Shown here in pieces: positions 1 through 10,943 of a DNA stretch of 64,000 nt (its first letter is position 1; each line of letters begins with the position of its first letter). The DNA is taken from contig NZ_BDAP01000004.1 in the NCBI RefSeq assembly GCF_001598915.1, positions 434,001 to 498,000 on the forward strand. Reading direction: 5' to 3'. The notes under the pieces are model-generated. The model did no database searches, was not told the origin of the DNA, and saw only the letters and a program-made list of their open reading frames with translations. Source of the stretch: Williamsia muralis NBRC 105860 (lineage in GTDB: Bacteria; Actinomycetota; Actinomycetes; Mycobacteriales; Mycobacteriaceae). The translations under genes and the position numbers were made by a program.

Positions 1-2984
1 TCGAACAAGGTCGCCTTGCCGTCCGCGTTCACCATGACCTCGCCATCGCGGTTCGGCAGCGTCGAGGCCAGCAGACCTGTCAGCTCCTCTTCGCGAGCGC
101 CGTCGAACACCGGGGTCGCGGTGTTGGTGTCGGGCTCCACCGAGAGCATGTCCTCGGGCAGCTTCGACGCCCACTCCGGCACGCCCTGGGCAACGTCGAT
201 GTTCCAGCCGGTCTTGGCGATCCACCCGAGGTGGGTCTCCAAGATCTGGCCGATGTTCATACGACGCGGCACACCGTGGGTGTTCAGGATGATGTCGACC
301 GGGGTGCCGTCGGGCAGGAACGGCATGTCCTCTTGCGGGAGGATCTTGCCGATGACGCCCTTGTTGCCGTGGCGGCCGGCGAGCTTGTCGCCATCCTGGA
401 TCTTGCGCTTCTGGGCCACGTACACCCGGACCAGCTCGTTGACACCGGGAGGCAGATCGTCGTCGTCATCACGCGAGAAGACGCGGATGCCGATGACCTT
501 GCCGGTCTCACCGTGCGGAACCTTCAGCGAGGTGTCGCGCACCTCGCGCGCCTTCTCACCGAAGATGGCGCGCAGCAGACGCTCTTCCGGGGTGAGCTCG
601 GTCTCGCCCTTGGGCGTGACCTTGCCGACCAGGATGTCGCCGTCGCGGACCTCGGCACCGATGCGGATGATGCCGCGCTCGTCGAGATCGGCGAGCACCT
701 CATCGGAGACGTTCGGGATGTCCCGGGTGATCTCCTCGGCACCGAGCTTGGTGTCGCGGGCGTCGATTTCGTGCTCTTCGATGTGAATCGAGGTGAGCAC
801 GTCCTCTTCGACCAGACGCTGGCTCAGGATGATCGCGTCCTCGTAGTTGTGGCCTTCCCACGGCATGATCGCCACGAGCAGGTTCTTCCCGAGGGCCATC
901 TCACCCTGATCGGTGCAAGGACCGTCGGCCAGTACCTGGCCGACCTCGACACGCTGTCCTTCGTCCACGATCGGACGCTGGTTGGCGCAGGTGCCCTGGT
1001 TGGAGCGGGCGAACTTGCGCATCCGGAAGGTGTCGCGAGTGCCGTCGTCGGCCATCACGGTGATGTAGTCGGCCGAAACCTCTTCCACCACACCGGCCTT
1101 CGACGAGATGATCACGTCACCGGCGTCGATGGCGGCACGCAGTTCCATGCCGGTACCGACCAGCGGCGACTCGCTGCGAACCAGCGGCACCGCCTGACGC
1201 TGCATGTTCGCGCCCATCAGGGCACGGTTGGCGTCGTCGTGCTCGAGGAACGGGATCATGGCCGTGGCGACCGACACCATCTGGCGCGGGCTGACGTCCA
1301 TGTACTCGACCTGGCTGGTCGGGACGAACTCGACCTCCGAGCCCTTCTTGCGGACCAGCACGCGGTCGTCGGAGAGCCGGTTGTCGGTGTCGATGCCCGA
1401 GTTCGCCTGGGCGATCAGGTAGCGATCCTCTTCGTCAGCGGTGAGGTAGTGCACCTCGTCGGTGACGTATCCGTCGACGACCTTGCGGTACGGCGTCTCG
1501 ATGAATCCGAACGGGTTGACCCGCGCGTACACCGACAGCGAACCGATCAGGCCGATGTTCGGGCCCTCAGGGGTCTCGATCGGGCACATACGGCCGTAGT
1601 GCGACGGGTGGACGTCACGGACCTCGAGGCCGGCACGTTCACGGGACAGACCACCGGGGCCCAGCGCCGACAGGCGGCGCTTGTGGGTCAGGCCCGACAG
1701 CGGGTTGTTCTGGTCCATGAACTGCGACAGCTGCGAGGTTCCGAAGAACTCCTTGATCGCCGCGACGACCGGGCGGATGTTGATCAGGGTCTGCGGCGTG
1801 ATCGCCTCGACGTCCTGAGTGGTCATCCGCTCACGGACCACGCGCTCCATGCGGGACAGGCCCACGCGGATCTGGTTCTGGATGAGCTCGCCGACGGTAC
1901 GCAGGCGACGGTTGCCGAAGTGGTCGATGTCGTCGACCTCGACGGGCACCTCGACGCCACCGGGCACGGTCATCGTGCTGGTGACGTTGGGGTCGGCCTC
2001 GTGCAGACGCACCAGGTACTCGACGGTGGCGACGATGTCCTCTTCGGTCAGCACGGGTGCGCCGGCCATCGGGTTCTCGACCAGACCGAGCTTCTTGTTG
2101 ACCTTGTAACGACCGACCTTGGCGAGGTCGTAGCGCTTCTCCTTGAAGAACAGGTTCTCCAGCAGGGTCTGCGCGGACTCCTTGGTGGGGGGCTCGCCCG
2201 GACGCAGCTTGCGATACACCTCGAGCAGGGCCTCGTCGGTGCCTGCGGTGTTGTCCTTCTCCAGCGTCGACATCATGATCTCGGAGAAACCGAAGCGCTC
2301 TTCGATCTGCTCCTTGGTCCAGCCGAGTGCCTTGAGCAGAACGGTGACCGACTGGCGACGCTTGCGGTCGATGCGGACGCCGACGGTGTCGCGCTTGTCG
2401 ATGTCGAACTCGAGCCATGCGCCGCGGCCCGGGATGACCTTGACACTGTGCAGGGTCTTCTCGGTGGCCTTGTCGATGGTCGCGTCGAAGTACACACCGG
2501 GGCTACGCACCAGCTGGCTCACCACGACACGCTCGGTGCCGTTGATGATGAAGCTGCCCTTGTCGGTCATGATCGGGAAGTCGCCCATGAAGACGGTCTG
2601 CGACTTGATCTCGCCGGTGTTGTTGTTGATGAACTCCGCGGTGACGAACAGCGGGGCCGCGTACGTCATGTCCTTGTCTTTGCACTCCTCAACCGAGGCC
2701 TTGACCTCATCGAAGCGTGGGTCGGAGAAAGACAGCGACATGGAGCCGGAGAAGTCCTCGATCGGGGACAGTTCGGCGAGGATGTCCTCCAGGCCGCCGG
2801 TAGGGTTTCCGTCGCCGCGGGAAGCAGCGCGCTCACGCCATTCCGCTGAACCGACCAGCCACTCGAACGACTCGAGCTGCACATCAAGCAGTCCGGGTAC
2901 TTCGAGGGGCTCGCTGATCTTTGCGAAAGAGGCGCGCCGAGGCGCACCTGGAATGGTTGAGGTGGACTGGCGGGAGACTGCCAA
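1..2984 (-). CDS. rpoB: RNA polymerase beta subunit RpoB (3' end outside window)
   Basis: Beta subunit of the core RNA polymerase; about 994 N-terminal codons are present and the last part (the family is roughly 1,150-1,180 aa) lies beyond the left edge. The N-terminal text ([20 protein letters not shown], then [12 protein letters not shown]) matches mycobacterial RpoB. The rifampicin region, about 1660-1745, reads [31 protein letters not shown]: the Asp, His and Ser positions most often mutated in resistance are wild type. I chose the TTG at 2984 because GGAAGGA lies 6 nt upstream; a GTG six codons earlier (3002) is possible and mirrors alternative M. tuberculosis starts. It follows the Mce operon on the same strand, with a promoter candidate in the 254-bp gap. 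Confidence 0.98.
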   Translation of the reverse strand, partial: MAVSRQSTSTIPGAPRRASFAKISEPLEVPGLLDVQLESFEWLVGSAEWRERAASRGDGNPTGGLEDILAELSPIEDFSGSMSLSFSDPRFDEVKASVEECKDKDMTYAAPLFVTAEFINNNTGEIKSQTVFMGDFPIMTDKGSFIINGTERVVVSQLVRSPGVYFDATIDKATEKTLHSVKVIPGRGAWLEFDIDKRDTVGVRIDRKRRQSVTVLLKALGWTKEQIEERFGFSEIMMSTLEKDNTAGTDEALLEVYRKLRPGEPPTKESAQTLLENLFFKEKRYDLAKVGRYKVNKKLGLVENPMAGAPVLTEEDIVATVEYLVRLHEADPNVTSTMTVPGGVEVPVEVDDIDHFGNRRLRTVGELIQNQIRVGLSRMERVVRERMTTQDVEAITPQTLINIRPVVAAIKEFFGTSQLSQFMDQNNPLSGLTHKRRLSALGPGGLSRERAGLEVRDVHPSHYGRMCPIETPEGPNIGLIGSLSVYARVNPFGFIETPYRKVVDGYVTDEVHYLTADEEDRYLIAQANSGIDTDNRLSDDRVLVRKKGSEVEFVPTSQVEYMDVSPRQMVSVATAMIPFLEHDDANRALMGANMQRQAVPLVRSESPLVGTGMELRAAIDAGDVIISSKAGVVEEVSADYITVMADDGTRDTFRMRKFARSNQGTCANQRPIVDEGQRVEVGQVLADGPCTDQGEMALGKNLLVAIMPWEGHNYEDAIILSQRLVEEDVLTSIHIEEHEIDARDTKLGAEEITRDIPNVSDEVLADLDERGIIRIGAEVRDGDILVGKVTPKGETELTPEERLLRAIFGEKAREVRDTSLKVPHGETGKVIGIRVFSRDDDDDLPPGVNELVRVYVAQKRKIQDGDKLAGRHGNKGVIGKILPQEDMPFLPDGTPVDIILNTHGVPRRMNIGQILETHLGWIAKTGWNIDVAQGVPEWASKLPEDMLSVEPDTNTATPVFDGAREEELTGLLASTLPNRDGEVMVNADGKATLF

Positions 2985-3136
2985 GATATGTCCTTCCAAC
3001 ACGAATTACTCGTAGTGCCTTAGTGGTGTTCGCTGCGCCTGCGACCTGGTCAACGGCGAATCACCTGAGACGACACACGGTCGTGGCGAGAAGGTGAAAT
3101 CGAGAGATGGACAGGAGGCAGCCAGCGCAACGTCCT

Positions 3137-3164
3137 ACTGTACCAGAAAATGGGCGCACGTAAA
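3137..3164 (-). promoter_or_regulatory. Candidate rpoB promoter
   Basis: On the minus strand TACAGT (3137-3142) is a good -10 hexamer, with TTTACG 16 bp upstream (3159-3164) or TTGTTT 19 bp upstream as -35. It sits about 150 bp before the rpoB start, in the only sizeable gap between the Mce operon and rpoB, so rpoB need not depend on read-through. Motif match only; no transcript evidence. Confidence 0.45.
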
Positions 3165-3238
3165 CAACCCCTTTTGGTTACTGCGGACAGACTGCTACCA
3201 ACGGGGCCCTGCGTCAAGAGGAACGCGCGGAAAGACGC

Positions 3239-4231
3239 TTAAAAGTCAGATATGCGGTTGATGCGCCACTGTCCGTCAACCTTTTGCATACCGAGTTCGG
3301 TACGCGCCTGGCCTGGACCGCTCAGGACTGCCACACCCTGCTGGGTGGTACTGATCAGCACCGTTGCGATCACGGTGGCACTCGAGCCGTCCATGTTGCT
3401 GACCGCGACCAGGTCCACCTTGCACTCGGCTCCCTGGCCGCTCTGGGCCGCCAGGTCCCTGCTGGTGCTCTGGTACTCGTTGAACTCGGTGAGGGCTTCG
3501 CCGGTCAGACCTGTCTTCGCCTTGTCGGCCCAGTCATCGAACTTGGTGGGGTCGATCGAGAGCACGGCGCAGATGCGGTCGCCGGCCTGCGCCTTGAGGG
3601 CACTGGTCTCCGACGAGTTGATGAACGCCATGTTCGACTGCGTCGAAGCGCCCGGTTTGAATGCCGCGACCACGGCGAACACCGCGAACACGACGGCCAG
3701 GAGCGCGACGATCGCAACCTTGCGCCAGGTCAGGAAGCCCGATGCGGCTTTCGCCGTCTTCGGTTCGGCGGCCTTGGCCGACTTGTCGTCGGACGAACGC
3801 TCGGTTGCGGGCTTCTTGAGCGAGGCGCCCTTGACCTTCGGCTTGCTCTTCGCGGCCGGCTTGCCGAGTGTCACCGTTTTGTCGGTGGTCGCAGTCTCGG
3901 CTGTGGAGGCGGTCTCGCCTGTCGAGGCGTTCTCGGCCGTTGCCGTGGCTTCGCCGGTCGACGCCTCGTCGCTGGTTTCCGCGGTGACGTCGGGTGTGGA
4001 CTCCCCCGCCTCGACGGTGCCGGACTCGGTGGTGCCGGACTCAGCGGACTCGACCGCTTCAGGTGCCGACGGCTCCGGTGCTGCTGTCTCGGGCGTCACA
4101 TTGTCCGTGGTCGCCGATTCGTCGGCGTTCTCGGCGGGGTTGACCTTGCGGGCCGACGGGCTGCTGCCTGCGACGCGGATCTTGCCGCGTGGCCCGGCCG
4201 GGCGGATCGGCTTACGTGGTGCGCCTGCCAT
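3239..4231 (-). CDS. Mce-associated membrane protein (second copy)
   Basis: A 330-aa single-pass membrane protein. The first ~165 residues are low-complexity, rich in Ala, Glu, Thr and Ser with repeated TGET/TAET-like units, and look disordered and cytoplasmic. One hydrophobic helix (VAIVALLAVVFAVFAVVAAF, about residues 172-191) follows, then a compact extracytoplasmic domain ending INRISDF. This layout is typical of Mce-associated (Mas) proteins, thought to stabilise Mce lipid importers. Its ATG shares one base with the TGA of the upstream mas gene, so it is the last gene of the Mce operon. The exact partner or lipid cannot be read from sequence. Confidence 0.85.
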   Translation of the reverse strand: MAGAPRKPIRPAGPRGKIRVAGSSPSARKVNPAENADESATTDNVTPETAAPEPSAPEAVESAESGTTESGTVEAGESTPDVTAETSDEASTGEATATAENASTGETASTAETATTDKTVTLGKPAAKSKPKVKGASLKKPATERSSDDKSAKAAEPKTAKAASGFLTWRKVAIVALLAVVFAVFAVVAAFKPGASTQSNMAFINSSETSALKAQAGDRICAVLSIDPTKFDDWADKAKTGLTGEALTEFNEYQSTSRDLAAQSGQGAECKVDLVAVSNMDGSSATVIATVLISTTQQGVAVLSGPGQARTELGMQKVDGQWRINRISDF

Positions 4232-4887
4232 CAGTTGCCCCCTGTGGTGGGAGCGGGTTCAACCGGCGCCGGGGTGGCAGCCGGATCCCCTGCCGGTGCC
4301 TGGGTGCTGCCTGCCGGGTCCTGGAGTCCGATCGCATCGATCGACTGGATGTCCGACGCCTTCCAGCCCCCGTCGATATCGACGACGTCGACGGAGAACC
4401 CCATGTTCGACGTGGTCGGCGGCGTGCCCTGGACCGTACTTGTGACATCGACATACACGAGCACCTTTGCGGTCTTGTCTTCCTTGTTGAATTCGACGAC
4501 GCCGCTGCGCTTGACCACCGACGACAACGTCGCGGTCTTGTCGCCGTTGGCGTCCACCTGCTTGGTGAGGTTCTCGAAGTCCTCCGCGGTGATCTGCGTC
4601 TTGGCGTTACCGGTGAGCGATGCGTCCACCTGCTCGCGGAATGCCGTCAGATTCTTCGGGTCGATGTTGGTGACGTTGAGGATCACCTGTTCGGCACCGT
4701 CTTGCGCACTGTCGCGAGTCTGCTGGGCGTTGTGCTCGGCGTAGGCGTCCTTCCACCCGATCGCGAAGAACGCTGCGCACACCACTGCGGCCACGAGGCC
4801 GGCCACTGCCAGGGCAGCACCGATCCGCAACCACAGCGTCTGCGATCCGTGCTGCCGCTTACCGCCGGGCTTTGAAGTCTCAGTCAT
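4231..4887 (-). CDS. Mce-associated membrane protein (first copy)
   Basis: About 218 aa: a short basic cytoplasmic N-terminus, one transmembrane helix (LRIGAALAVAGLVAAVVCAA) and an extracytoplasmic alpha/beta domain containing DNLTKQVDA-type and MGFSVDVVDIDGGWK motifs seen in Mas proteins, with a Pro/Ala-rich tail. It lies directly downstream of mceF and upstream of a second mas gene. The start is uncertain: MTETSKPGG at 4887 gives the most natural N-terminus; ATG 4914 has a better Shine-Dalgarno (GGAG 8 nt upstream); GTG 4962 is also open. Confidence 0.82.
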   Translation of the reverse strand: MTETSKPGGKRQHGSQTLWLRIGAALAVAGLVAAVVCAAFFAIGWKDAYAEHNAQQTRDSAQDGAEQVILNVTNIDPKNLTAFREQVDASLTGNAKTQITAEDFENLTKQVDANGDKTATLSSVVKRSGVVEFNKEDKTAKVLVYVDVTSTVQGTPPTTSNMGFSVDVVDIDGGWKASDIQSIDAIGLQDPAGSTQAPAGDPAATPAPVEPAPTTGGN

Positions 4888-4972
4888 CGCCCGCCAAAGG
4901 TACACGTCGCCCATGAGTCGAGCTCCGGCTCCGGCGTCATCCCGGCCAACCGGTCGGACCACATCCTCGACA

Positions 4973-6214
4973 TCACTTGTCCCGCACTCCCAGAAGCGCC
5001 GCGATCTGTTCCGCGATCGGGTTCAGATTCAACGTGTCAGGCATCTTCTTGGGGTTGTCATCCCACGGCTGCGGGATGTTCGGATTGGCGAACACCGACC
5101 GGGCAGCACCACGAACGTCGGTCGGATTACCTTGCGCGACCGTACATCTCGCCTCCGTGTTGAACGGGAAGTCGTCGTAGTTGATGTCGAAGTCCGGGTT
5201 GCGGGCTTCTTCGGCGGCGATGATGTCCTGAGTGCTCTCGTATCCGAGCGTGCACGCAGGTGGGTTGTTGACCTCCAGGACGATGCCGAAGTGGATCGTG
5301 CCGTCGCCGGGCGCCGGGCTGTAGCTGCCGCTCGAGAGCGCCGACAGAAGCGCCAGCGACGGGCCCGCCGCGAAGAAGGTCGGCGAGACGGTACGGACGT
5401 CCTCGGCGAGGTTGCGGACAACGGTGGTGATGTCGCCGCCACTGTCCTGCAGCAGCCTGGAAATCTGTGTGGCGCTGGTGGTTCCGGTGGTCAGCAACCG
5501 CCGGATGGCCGGATCGGATGCCTGCAGGGTCTGCGTCACCAGTTCCAGATTGCGCGACCAGCTCAGGATTTCATCGGACTGCTCGGCCTGGGTGCTCAGA
5601 ACGGTGTCGCTGTTCTGGATGAGCGAGATCGTCTGGGGCAGGTTGTCGAGACCGGCCTGGGACAGGTTGGTCAGCGAATCCACGAGTGACCGCAGATTTT
5701 CCGCATTGCCGTTGAAGGCCTTGCCCAACTCTGTGACAACCGTGCGTAGATCGTCCACCGGGATCGACCCGGTGAAGTCGACGGCCGACTTCAGCACGTC
5801 CTGCAACGGCGGCGGAGTCTTGGTGTCGGTGATGACCGAGCCGTTCTTGAGGTACGGACCGTCGTTGTTCTTCGGTCGCAGGTCCACGTACTGCTCGCCG
5901 ATCGCCGATCGGTTGGCGACGACGGCCACAGCCGAATCCGGGATGTCGGCGCCATCGGAGTCGAGGACCAACTCGACCTGGACGCCCTCGGGCTGCAAGG
6001 TCAGCGCGCCGACCCGGCCGACGGGAACACCCTGGTACGTCACCTCGGCATTGGTGAAAATACCCCCGGAATCTGGGAATTCGGCCTTCACGGAGTACGA
6101 CCCGACCCCGACCAACCGGTCGAGCTTGGCGTAGGTGGCACCCACGTAGACGATGGCAACCACACCGATCACCACGAAGATGATCAGCTGCCATCGGACG
6201 ATCTTGGTCATCAT
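4973..6214 (-). CDS. mceF: MCE family protein, MceF position
   Basis: 413 aa. An N-terminal signal-anchor helix (WQLIIFVVIGVVAIVYVGA) is followed by a single MCE/MlaD domain (about residues 35-115, with the VPVGRVGALTLQPEGVQVEL core) and a long alpha-helical region that in Mce proteins forms the hexameric tunnel carrying lipid across the envelope. It is the sixth mce gene, starts in an ATGA overlap with mceE, and is followed by two mas genes. The C-terminal tail is rich in Asn, Pro and Asp, as in actinobacterial MceF. The substrate is unknown; cholesterol, fatty acids and phospholipids are the substrates known for this class. Confidence 0.93.
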   Translation of the reverse strand: MMTKIVRWQLIIFVVIGVVAIVYVGATYAKLDRLVGVGSYSVKAEFPDSGGIFTNAEVTYQGVPVGRVGALTLQPEGVQVELVLDSDGADIPDSAVAVVANRSAIGEQYVDLRPKNNDGPYLKNGSVITDTKTPPPLQDVLKSAVDFTGSIPVDDLRTVVTELGKAFNGNAENLRSLVDSLTNLSQAGLDNLPQTISLIQNSDTVLSTQAEQSDEILSWSRNLELVTQTLQASDPAIRRLLTTGTTSATQISRLLQDSGGDITTVVRNLAEDVRTVSPTFFAAGPSLALLSALSSGSYSPAPGDGTIHFGIVLEVNNPPACTLGYESTQDIIAAEEARNPDFDINYDDFPFNTEARCTVAQGNPTDVRGAARSVFANPNIPQPWDDNPKKMPDTLNLNPIAEQIAALLGVRDK

Positions 6215-7536
6215 GATCCAGCTCCGACATTAGCGTTGGCCAGCATGTTCATCGGGCCCTGCAGGAAGCTCTGCTGCCCGCGTTCTTCCGGCATCAGCGC
6301 ATACTGCCCACCCGACGGCGGCGTGTTCGGCCCCGGCCGGGCGTTCGGCAGCGGGAGCAACGTGATCGTCGGCCAGCCGAGCCGCGGGCCGTTGCCGTTG
6401 TAGTACGGGTTCGCAGGATCGATGATCGGCTGCGGTCCGGTCCGTGGCGGGCTGTACACCGGCTCACCCTGTCCCACCCCGAGAGCCTCGAGCTGGTTGA
6501 GCAGCCGCAGGTCCAGGTTGGCGAACAGGTTGGTCGAGTCACCCTTCACACCCGGGAGCAGTGCGTCCGGGAACGGGTAGGTGAACAGCAGCGGTGACGC
6601 GGTGATCAGGTCCGGAGCCGCACCGGCCAGTGCCTGCAGCGTCGGCCGCAGCGCCTTGAGGTCGGTGATGATCTCCTCGCGAGCGGTGCCGAGCACCTGC
6701 ACCCCGACAACACCCAGGCGGTCGACCTGTTCGAGCATCGCCACCAGCTGAGGCCGCTGCTCTTCGAGTACCGCTATGCCCTTGGGCAGTTCATCGAGAA
6801 CCCGGTTGATCTGATCGGTCTGTGCCCGAGCCCGATTCGACAGTTTGTCCAGGCCGTCGAGCGCGGTCACGATGTTGTTCTTCTGCTCTTCGAGTCCGCT
6901 GATCAGGGTGGCGGTCTCGTTGAGGAGGCTCTTCACCTGGGTTTCGCGGCCGTCGAGTGCTGTGTTCAATTCGTCGACGATCGGCTTGATCTGCGAGATA
7001 CCACCACCGTTGAGGAGCAAGGACAACGCACCGAGAACCTGCTCGATGTCCGTCGCCGTGCGCGTCCGGCAATCCGGTGCACCCACCGCGGGGCAACCGA
7101 TGGTCTCGGCCGGGTTCTGCCGGGGCAGGCCCGCGTTCTCCTGCGGATCTTCGAGCGCCACGTACTTCTCACCCAGCAGGTTCGTCTGCTGGATCTCCGC
7201 GGTGGACGCGTCGGACAGATCGACGTTGTTCTGCACCTCGATCTTCACCTCCGCAGTCCACTGGTCGGGAGAGACCTGGATCGAATCCACGCGGCCGACC
7301 TCGATGCCGTTGAACTTGACCGTCGACTGCGGGACCAGGTCGAGCACATCGAGGAACTGCAACTTGTACGTACGCGGCGACTCGCCGAGGTTGGCGCCAC
7401 CGGGCAGCGGAACCGACTGCAGCCCTTGCGTGCCACAGCCACTCACCGCGATCAGCGCGGCACCGGCCAGTGCCGCAGCACCCACCTGCACCAGTCGCTG
7501 ACGACCGACAACGTTCTTACGAAGGGGTGACCTCAT
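6211..7536 (-). CDS. mceE: MCE family lipoprotein, MceE position
   Basis: 441 aa. The N-terminus is a lipoprotein signal peptide with lipobox AVSGC (lipidated Cys34), the hallmark of MceE/LprK-type proteins. The MCE domain follows (KFNGIEVGRVDSIQVSPDQW region), then a long helical segment and a Pro/Gly/Asn-rich C-terminal tail. The start at 7536 is fixed by the lipobox position and by TGATG coupling to mceD; the reading frame remains open further upstream but that part is only the mceD antisense-frame overlap. Part of the hexameric Mce lipid importer encoded by this operon. Confidence 0.93.
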   Translation of the reverse strand: MRSPLRKNVVGRQRLVQVGAAALAGAALIAVSGCGTQGLQSVPLPGGANLGESPRTYKLQFLDVLDLVPQSTVKFNGIEVGRVDSIQVSPDQWTAEVKIEVQNNVDLSDASTAEIQQTNLLGEKYVALEDPQENAGLPRQNPAETIGCPAVGAPDCRTRTATDIEQVLGALSLLLNGGGISQIKPIVDELNTALDGRETQVKSLLNETATLISGLEEQKNNIVTALDGLDKLSNRARAQTDQINRVLDELPKGIAVLEEQRPQLVAMLEQVDRLGVVGVQVLGTAREEIITDLKALRPTLQALAGAAPDLITASPLLFTYPFPDALLPGVKGDSTNLFANLDLRLLNQLEALGVGQGEPVYSPPRTGPQPIIDPANPYYNGNGPRLGWPTITLLPLPNARPGPNTPPSGGQYALMPEERGQQSFLQGPMNMLANANVGAGS

Positions 7537-8801
7537 CAGTTCCCACCCTCCAGTGCCGGATCCGGGTTGCCCGGAACCGTGCCCGGCACGGGTCCGCGAT
7601 TCTGCAGGTTGTCGTTGCTCAGGATGCCGAACGGCAGGTTGAGCGTCGGCGTCTTGATACCTGCGGTGATCTGGTCGGCAACATTTGTACATTGATCGAT
7701 CAGCGGTTTGAGTGTCTTGCTGAACTGTTCAAACGCCGGGTCACCTGGCTTGAGCCTGCCCAGATCGAGCAGCCCACACTGAGCGCCGAGCAGGTCTTGC
7801 AGCTCGGGGATGGTCAGGTGCAGATCGAGAGTTCCCGACTCCGCGTTGTAGGCGTTGACCAGGTTGGACAGCGCCAGCGGCAGAGCCGTCAGGATCTCTT
7901 TCTGGTAGCTCTTGGTGTCCACGAGCATCTGTGTGGTGGGGATCAACTCCGAGACCCGGTCGCCCAGTGCCTCGCGGTTGTCTTCGACGAATCCGGCCAC
8001 GTCACCGAGCGCCACCGACAGCTTGTCGAGTGCGGTTCCGAGCTGTTCGCGCTCGCCGGCGAGGAAGTTGTTGAAGTCGGCCATCTGGGTGTTGAACTGT
8101 CGCACCTGTTGGTCATTGGCCGCGAGCATCCCGATGAAGCTGTCGAGGTTCTTGACCGTGTCGACGATGTTGCCCCGCGACTCGTTGAGGGTGTTGGCCG
8201 CTTTGGAAAGCTGCGTGATCGTCGACTGCAGGGCCTCACCGTTGCCCGCGAGGTTCTGCGCACCGGTGGTGACCAGTTCGGACACCGCGCCGTTCTTGTT
8301 CGCGCCGTCGGGACCGAGCGCGGTCGAGAGCTTCTGCACCGATGAGTACAGCTCGTCGACCTCGACGGGCACCATCGTCTTGGAGACCGGCAGGTTGATG
8401 TCCTTCGGCGCCTTCGGGCCACCGGTGTAGACGGGCGTCAACTGCACGTAGCGGTCGGCCACCACGGAAGGGGTGATCTGCACGGCGCCAACATCTTTCG
8501 GAAGATCGACGTTGCCGTCGACGCGCATCTTCACGCGCACCTGATCGCCTTCGGGCTTGACGTTCTCCACCGTGCCCACCGCGACGCCGAGCACACGCAC
8601 GTCACTGCCGTCGTAGATACCGACGCTGCTCTTGAAGTACGCGGTGACCTGAGTGCTGTTGACACGCTTGAACACCCACCACAACGACCCCGCCACCAAC
8701 AGCGCCAGGATCAGCGCGATGACGATGAAGACGATGTGCTTCGGGGTGAACCAGCGGCCGGGACCGCGAGTGTCCTGGGTGTTGCTCGCCGAGGTCATCA
8801 T
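7536..8801 (-). CDS. mceD: MCE family protein, MceD position
   Basis: 421 aa. A signal-anchor helix ([20 protein letters not shown]) precedes an MCE domain ([19 protein letters not shown] region) and a long coiled helical region rich in Asn, Gln and Leu, then a Pro/Asn-rich tail. Starts MMTSAS in an ATGA overlap with the mceC stop and shares a base with the mceE start. Expected to be one of six different subunits of the Mce tunnel. Confidence 0.93.
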   Translation of the reverse strand: MMTSASNTQDTRGPGRWFTPKHIVFIVIALILALLVAGSLWWVFKRVNSTQVTAYFKSSVGIYDGSDVRVLGVAVGTVENVKPEGDQVRVKMRVDGNVDLPKDVGAVQITPSVVADRYVQLTPVYTGGPKAPKDINLPVSKTMVPVEVDELYSSVQKLSTALGPDGANKNGAVSELVTTGAQNLAGNGEALQSTITQLSKAANTLNESRGNIVDTVKNLDSFIGMLAANDQQVRQFNTQMADFNNFLAGEREQLGTALDKLSVALGDVAGFVEDNREALGDRVSELIPTTQMLVDTKSYQKEILTALPLALSNLVNAYNAESGTLDLHLTIPELQDLLGAQCGLLDLGRLKPGDPAFEQFSKTLKPLIDQCTNVADQITAGIKTPTLNLPFGILSNDNLQNRGPVPGTVPGNPDPALEGGN

Positions 8802-9832
8802 TGTCCGGCCACCGTTCCGCCGCCATTGTTGAGCTGCTTCTGCTGCACCGGGAGCCTTGTCGTGTTCTGCTGCGGCAGCGCCGGCGGCAGGATGTTGGTG
8901 ACCACCGAGTCGAACCAGCGACCACTACCGAGCACGTTGGCGTAGAGCCGGTAGAACGGCGCCATGTACGTGAGTGATTGACGCAGGTTCTCGTTCTGGT
9001 CGTTGAGGATCTCGATCACCTGACGCAGCGTCTCCAGCGTCGGTCCGATCTGCTCCTGGTTGTCCTTGACGATTCCGCTGAGGGCATCGGAGAGCGTGAT
9101 CGTGCTCGAGAGCAGCCGTGAGATCGACTGCTGACGATTGTTCAGTTCCTCGAGCAACTGTCCCGCACCGTTGATCAACCGCTCGAACTCCTGGTTGCGG
9201 TCGGCGAGGATCTTGGAGGTGTCCTTGGTCGCCTCCAACAGTTCCTGGACCTTCTGGTCGCGGCTCGCGATGGTCTCCGACAGCCGGGTGAGCCCGTCGA
9301 GCGAGGCACGCAGGTCGGCCGGGGTGCCCGAGAAGGCATCCGACAACGTGCGCATGCTGGTCGCCAGCTGGTTGGTGTCGACTTCCTCGATCTGATCGGC
9401 GGCGTCGGAGAACGCCTCGATCACGTCATACGGCGAGGTGGTGCGACTCAGCGGGATGACGTCCTTGGGATCGGCGAGTTCACTGCCCTGCGGATCGAGC
9501 GCAATGTACTTCTGGCCCAGGACGGTCTTGATCTGGATCGACGCCGTGGTCTGGTTTCCGATCCAGGCCTTGCTGACCTGCATGTCGACCCGGACCTTCT
9601 CGCCGTCGAGTTCGACGGCGCGCACGTTGCCGACCTTGACCCCGGCCACTCGCACCTCGGCGTCCGGTTTGAGACCGGCTGCTTCGGAGAAGTCGGCGGA
9701 GTAGATGACACCGGCACCGATCATCGGCAGCGAGTTGAGGAAGAACGCAGAGGTCGACAGCATCAGCAGCACGAGGATGCCGATGAAACCCACGGTGACC
9801 GGACTACGTCCGGAACTGGAACGGTCGCTCAC
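8798..9832 (-). CDS. mceC: MCE family protein, MceC position
   Basis: 344 aa. N-terminal anchor ([19 protein letters not shown]), MCE domain ([19 protein letters not shown] region, about residues 40-120), then the helical tunnel-forming segment and a short Gln/Asn-rich C-terminus. The GTG start at 9832 is preceded by GGGGAGG 7-8 nt upstream, a strong Shine-Dalgarno. A 43-bp gap separates it from mceB, the only non-overlapping junction among the six mce genes. Confidence 0.93.
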   Translation of the reverse strand: MSDRSSSGRSPVTVGFIGILVLLMLSTSAFFLNSLPMIGAGVIYSADFSEAAGLKPDAEVRVAGVKVGNVRAVELDGEKVRVDMQVSKAWIGNQTTASIQIKTVLGQKYIALDPQGSELADPKDVIPLSRTTSPYDVIEAFSDAADQIEEVDTNQLATSMRTLSDAFSGTPADLRASLDGLTRLSETIASRDQKVQELLEATKDTSKILADRNQEFERLINGAGQLLEELNNRQQSISRLLSSTITLSDALSGIVKDNQEQIGPTLETLRQVIEILNDQNENLRQSLTYMAPFYRLYANVLGSGRWFDSVVTNILPPALPQQNTTRLPVQQKQLNNGGGTVAGQ

Positions 9833-9875
9833 TTGCTCACCTCCCCTTCTCGCCTTGCATGGTGGGTCATCTCGT

Positions 9876-10943
9876 TCACGGTGGATCCTCGTTTGCCCAG
9901 CAGCGGGTAGCTGCGCTGGTGTACAGGACGTGGTTGATGTCGGGTAGCGGGATCAGCGGCTGCGTCAGCAAGCTGCTGGTGCCGTTCCCCGCGGTGACAT
10001 CCAGTCCACAGAGGTAGAACTGGAACCACGAACCGAATGTGGCTGCCCGCCCGATCTTCTGGAGCTTCACCGGCAGGGTGGTCAGTGTTTGCTTGATCTC
10101 GTCCTGGCGCTGCACCACGGTCTGTCCGAGATCGTTGAGCGCAGCGATCGAGCCCTGGATGGACGGGCGCGTCGGCTGCAGGATCGATGCCGTCACCGCC
10201 GTCAGGTTCGACAGCGACGTGATCGCAGATCCGACCGAACCACGCTGTGCCGCAAGGCCGGTGACGAACTTCTCGGTGTTCGTCAGCAACGCGGTGAACT
10301 GGTCATCGTGGTCGTTCAGGTTCTTGAGCACCACGGTCAGGTTGTCGATCAGCGTGCCGATCACCTGGTCGCGGTCGGCGATCGTGTTGGTGAGGCTCGC
10401 GGTGTCGCGGACCAGCTCTGAGATCGTGCCGCTCTCACCCTGGAACACCTGGATGATCTCTGCCGACAGCTTGTTGACATCGTCGGCGGTGAGCTGCTGG
10501 AACAACGGCCGGAAACCGTTGAACAGCTCGGTGAGGTTGATGGCCTCGGTGGTGTTCGGCAGACCGATGGTGCTGCCGCCGCCGATGGTGTCGTCGGGGT
10601 CGCCCGGCCCCTTCTCGAGGGACAGGTACCGCTGGCCGGTGAGGTTGCGGAGCTTGATCGCGACCCGCACGCCGGCAGGCAGCCGGCCACGGTCGACGGA
10701 GAAGCTGACCTGGGCCTCGTCGCGGTTGACGATCTCCACTCCGCTGACCTGTCCCACCCGGACGCCGGCGATGCGGACGTCGTCGCCCTTGGCGACCTGG
10801 GTGGCGTCGGTGAAGATCGCCTTGAAATCGGTGCCGCCACCGCCACCACCGTTGGCCACCGCAAAGGCGAGGACCGAGGTGGCGAGAACCGTGATGACAG
10901 AGAAGACGATCAGCTTGACGAGGGGTCCGACAAGACTCTTCAT
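9876..10943 (-). CDS. mceB: MCE family protein, MceB position
   Basis: 355 aa. Signal-anchor helix (VKLIVFSVITVLATSVLAFA), MCE domain (IAGVRVGQVSGVEIVNRDEA region), helical segment, and a C-terminal region with two Cys (YLCGLDV and ATRCWANE) that could form a disulfide outside the membrane. The start MKSLVGPL at 10943 overlaps the mceA stop as ATGA; codons further upstream in this frame only overlap mceA. Confidence 0.93.
   Translation of the reverse strand: MKSLVGPLVKLIVFSVITVLATSVLAFAVANGGGGGGTDFKAIFTDATQVAKGDDVRIAGVRVGQVSGVEIVNRDEAQVSFSVDRGRLPAGVRVAIKLRNLTGQRYLSLEKGPGDPDDTIGGGSTIGLPNTTEAINLTELFNGFRPLFQQLTADDVNKLSAEIIQVFQGESGTISELVRDTASLTNTIADRDQVIGTLIDNLTVVLKNLNDHDDQFTALLTNTEKFVTGLAAQRGSVGSAITSLSNLTAVTASILQPTRPSIQGSIAALNDLGQTVVQRQDEIKQTLTTLPVKLQKIGRAATFGSWFQFYLCGLDVTAGNGTSSLLTQPLIPLPDINHVLYTSAATRCWANEDPP

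Noticed and set aside
1660-1745. Possible rifampicin-resistance substitution in rpoB
   Set aside because: The Asp, His and Ser hot-spot residues are all wild type.
231-2849. 872-codon open frame on the plus strand antisense to rpoB
   Set aside because: Mirror frame of a highly biased GC-rich gene; composition is His/Asp/Arg/Val-rich with no known domain, and the opposite strand is clearly rpoB.
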